13,069 nucleotides of DNA from NCBI GenBank assembly GCA_023453125.1, contig JAEXUB010000077.1, positions 1 to 13,069 on the forward strand, written 5' to 3'. Shown piece after piece: positions 11,929 through 13,069 of this stretch. Within the stretch, counting starts at the first letter, position 1. Each line of letters begins with the position of its first letter. The DNA comes from Bacteroidota bacterium. Lineage in GTDB: Bacteria; Bacteroidota; Ignavibacteria; Ignavibacteriales; Melioribacteraceae. Both the position numbers and the translations under genes were made by a program. The notes under the pieces are model-generated. The model was not told the DNA's origin and searched no databases. It was given only the letters and a program-made list of their open reading frames with translations.

Positions 11929-13069
11929 TTAAGTAAGTTTATCTATAAATGATGTATCATAATCATTGCTTACAAAAACCTGATTTTCAAGGACTTTTTC
12001 GTGGAAAGAGGCTGTAGTTTTAACCCCTTCAATCGACAATTCCTCAAAAGCCCTTTTTGCCCTATTAATGGCATGGGGCCTATCGGTACCCCAAACAATA
12101 AGTTTGCCCAATAAAGAATCATAATTAGGAGGTATAATGTAATCATTATAAATATGGGAATCTACTCTAATTCCGAATCCCCCCGGAAAATGAAGGTAGG
12201 AAATTTTCCCTGGTGAAGGCCTGAAATTATTTTCAGGATCTTCGGCATTTAACCTGAATTCAAAACAGTGCCCTCTGGGAGCAGGTACCGAGGGGCTTAA
12301 TTTCTCCCCTGCGGCAACAAGAATCTGCCTCTGGATAAGGTCAATATTGTTAACCATCTCTGTAATCGGGTGTTCAACCTGAATCCTGGTGTTCATTTCA
12401 ATAAAGTAAAAATTCCTGTGCTTATCCACCAGGAATTCAATTGTCCCTGCCCCCTCGTAATTAACAGCCTTAGCCCCTTTAACTGCGGCTTCGGCCATCT
12501 TAGCCCTTAATTCCGGAGTAACAATCGGCGAGGGGGTTTCCTCTATAAGTTTCTGATGTCTGCGCTGTATCGAACAGTCGCGCTCACCATACTGATGTAT
12601 GTTTCCGTAACGGTCCCCCATTAACTGAATTTCAACGTGGCGGGGGTTCTCAATAAATTTTTCAATATAGAGCTCGGGATTTCCGAATGCGGCCTGAGCT
12701 TCGCCGCTTGCGGCCATAAAAGCCCTTTCGAGGTCTTTCTCCTCATTTACAATTCTCATTCCCTTTCCGCCGCCGCCGGCAGATGCTTTGAGCATTACAG
12801 GGTAACCTACTTCGGCAGCAACTCTCTTTGCTTCCTGAATATCCTGAACAGCGCCGTCGCTTCCAGGTACAACCGGAACACCAACCGCTTTCATTGTGCT
12901 TTTGGCAAGAGCCTTATCCCCCATCCTTTTTATCATATCGGCCGAGGGACCAATAAATTTTATATTGGTAGCAGTACAGATTTCGGAGAACTGAGGATTT
13001 TCCGATAGAAATCCGTAGCCGGGATGAATTGCGTCTGCACCGGTAATCTGGGCGGCCGACAGGATGTTG
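11929..13069 (-). CDS. accC: Biotin carboxylase subunit of acetyl-CoA carboxylase (5'-truncated by window edge)
   Basis: The visible 379 residues form most of a biotin carboxylase, which carboxylates biotin on AccB using ATP and bicarbonate in the first step of fatty-acid synthesis. The frame stays open to the edge (last whole codon 13068-13066); the segment before the first internal ATG at 12936 encodes ADAIHPGYGFLSENPQF and IKFIGPSAD, so that ATG is not the start. Compared with E. coli AccC (449) about 60 N-terminal residues are missing. Visible motifs: the Gly-rich ATP loop KASAGGGGKGMRIV, RDCSIQRRHQKLIEE, and FIEMNTRIQVEHPITEMV with catalytic Glu and Arg. The length fits a stand-alone subunit, not a pyruvate carboxylase. 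It runs into gcvH with a 16-bp gap. accB would be expected upstream, outside the window. Confidence 0.95.
   Translation of the reverse strand, partial: NILSAAQITGADAIHPGYGFLSENPQFSEICTATNIKFIGPSADMIKRMGDKALAKSTMKAVGVPVVPGSDGAVQDIQEAKRVAAEVGYPVMLKASAGGGGKGMRIVNEEKDLERAFMAASGEAQAAFGNPELYIEKFIENPRHVEIQLMGDRYGNIHQYGERDCSIQRRHQKLIEETPSPIVTPELRAKMAEAAVKGAKAVNYEGAGTIEFLVDKHRNFYFIEMNTRIQVEHPITEMVNNIDLIQRQILVAAGEKLSPSVPAPRGHCFEFRLNAEDPENNFRPSPGKISYLHFPGGFGIRVDSHIYNDYIIPPNYDSLLGKLIVWGTDRPHAINRAKRAFEELSIEGVKTTASFHEKVLENQVFVSNDYDTSFIDKLT

Noticed and set aside
12937..13069. Treating the ATG at 12936 as the accC start
   Set aside because: The frame continues without stop to the window edge and encodes the conserved HPGYGFLSEN segment of biotin carboxylase, so the gene is simply truncated by the window.
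1..13069. CRISPR arrays, insertion sequences, tRNA/rRNA genes, riboswitches, toxin-antitoxin or defence genes
   Set aside because: No direct repeats with regular spacers, transposase-like proteins, cloverleaf structures or conserved riboswitch cores were seen; MazG here is the nucleotide hydrolase without a mazEF pair.

Overview
This window reads like a core-genome segment of a bacterium from the Bacteroidota/Chlorobiota/Ignavibacteriota neighbourhood. The lineage is inferred from three things. Upstream of mazG there is a promoter of the TTTG-N20-TAnnTTTG type. Several secreted proteins have signal peptides ending just before or after Gln. The whole gene set has a Bacteroidota/Ignavibacteria flavour, with moderate GC. 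I cannot name a species. No mobile element, CRISPR array, tRNA or rRNA was seen.

Layout from left to right: the 3' end of a ComF-like phosphoribosyltransferase gene (+) at the edge meets a minus-strand cluster tail to tail. In transcription order that cluster is LytR_C-domain membrane protein, rsfS, argS, secreted GH43 glycosidase (3654 down to 82). A clear intrinsic terminator at 3671-3704 separates it from a second minus-strand unit: RidA-family protein, panD and an exported beta-rich protein of unknown function (5170 down to 3732). The RidA gene is divergent from mazG (+, 5304-6071). Their shared 133-bp region holds a good Bacteroidota-type promoter and a perfect 10-bp inverted repeat. mazG converges on phoH (-) across a hairpin.

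Further right, all on the minus strand and in transcription order: accC (cut by the window edge) and gcvH, ending at a strong terminator; guaA, a TPR-repeat protein and radC, packed with gaps of 1-2 bp; a small coiled-coil lipoprotein and a LysM/coiled-coil exported protein, both with strong Shine-Dalgarno sites; then phoH.

The genes are mostly housekeeping: translation (argS, rsfS), GMP synthesis (guaA), pantothenate/CoA precursor (panD), fatty-acid initiation (accC), glycine cleavage/lipoyl carrier (gcvH), metabolite and nucleotide-pool repair (ridA, mazG), plus cell-envelope components. The least conventional parts are four: the phoH start, whose only usual start codon lies inside the hairpin that terminates the LysM gene; the symmetric mazG/ridA promoter region; the lipoprotein/LysM coiled-coil pair preceded by a 17-bp palindrome; and the uncharacterised exported protein with a Gly/Phe/Tyr-rich tail. 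I found no convincing evidence of a completely new multi-gene system.
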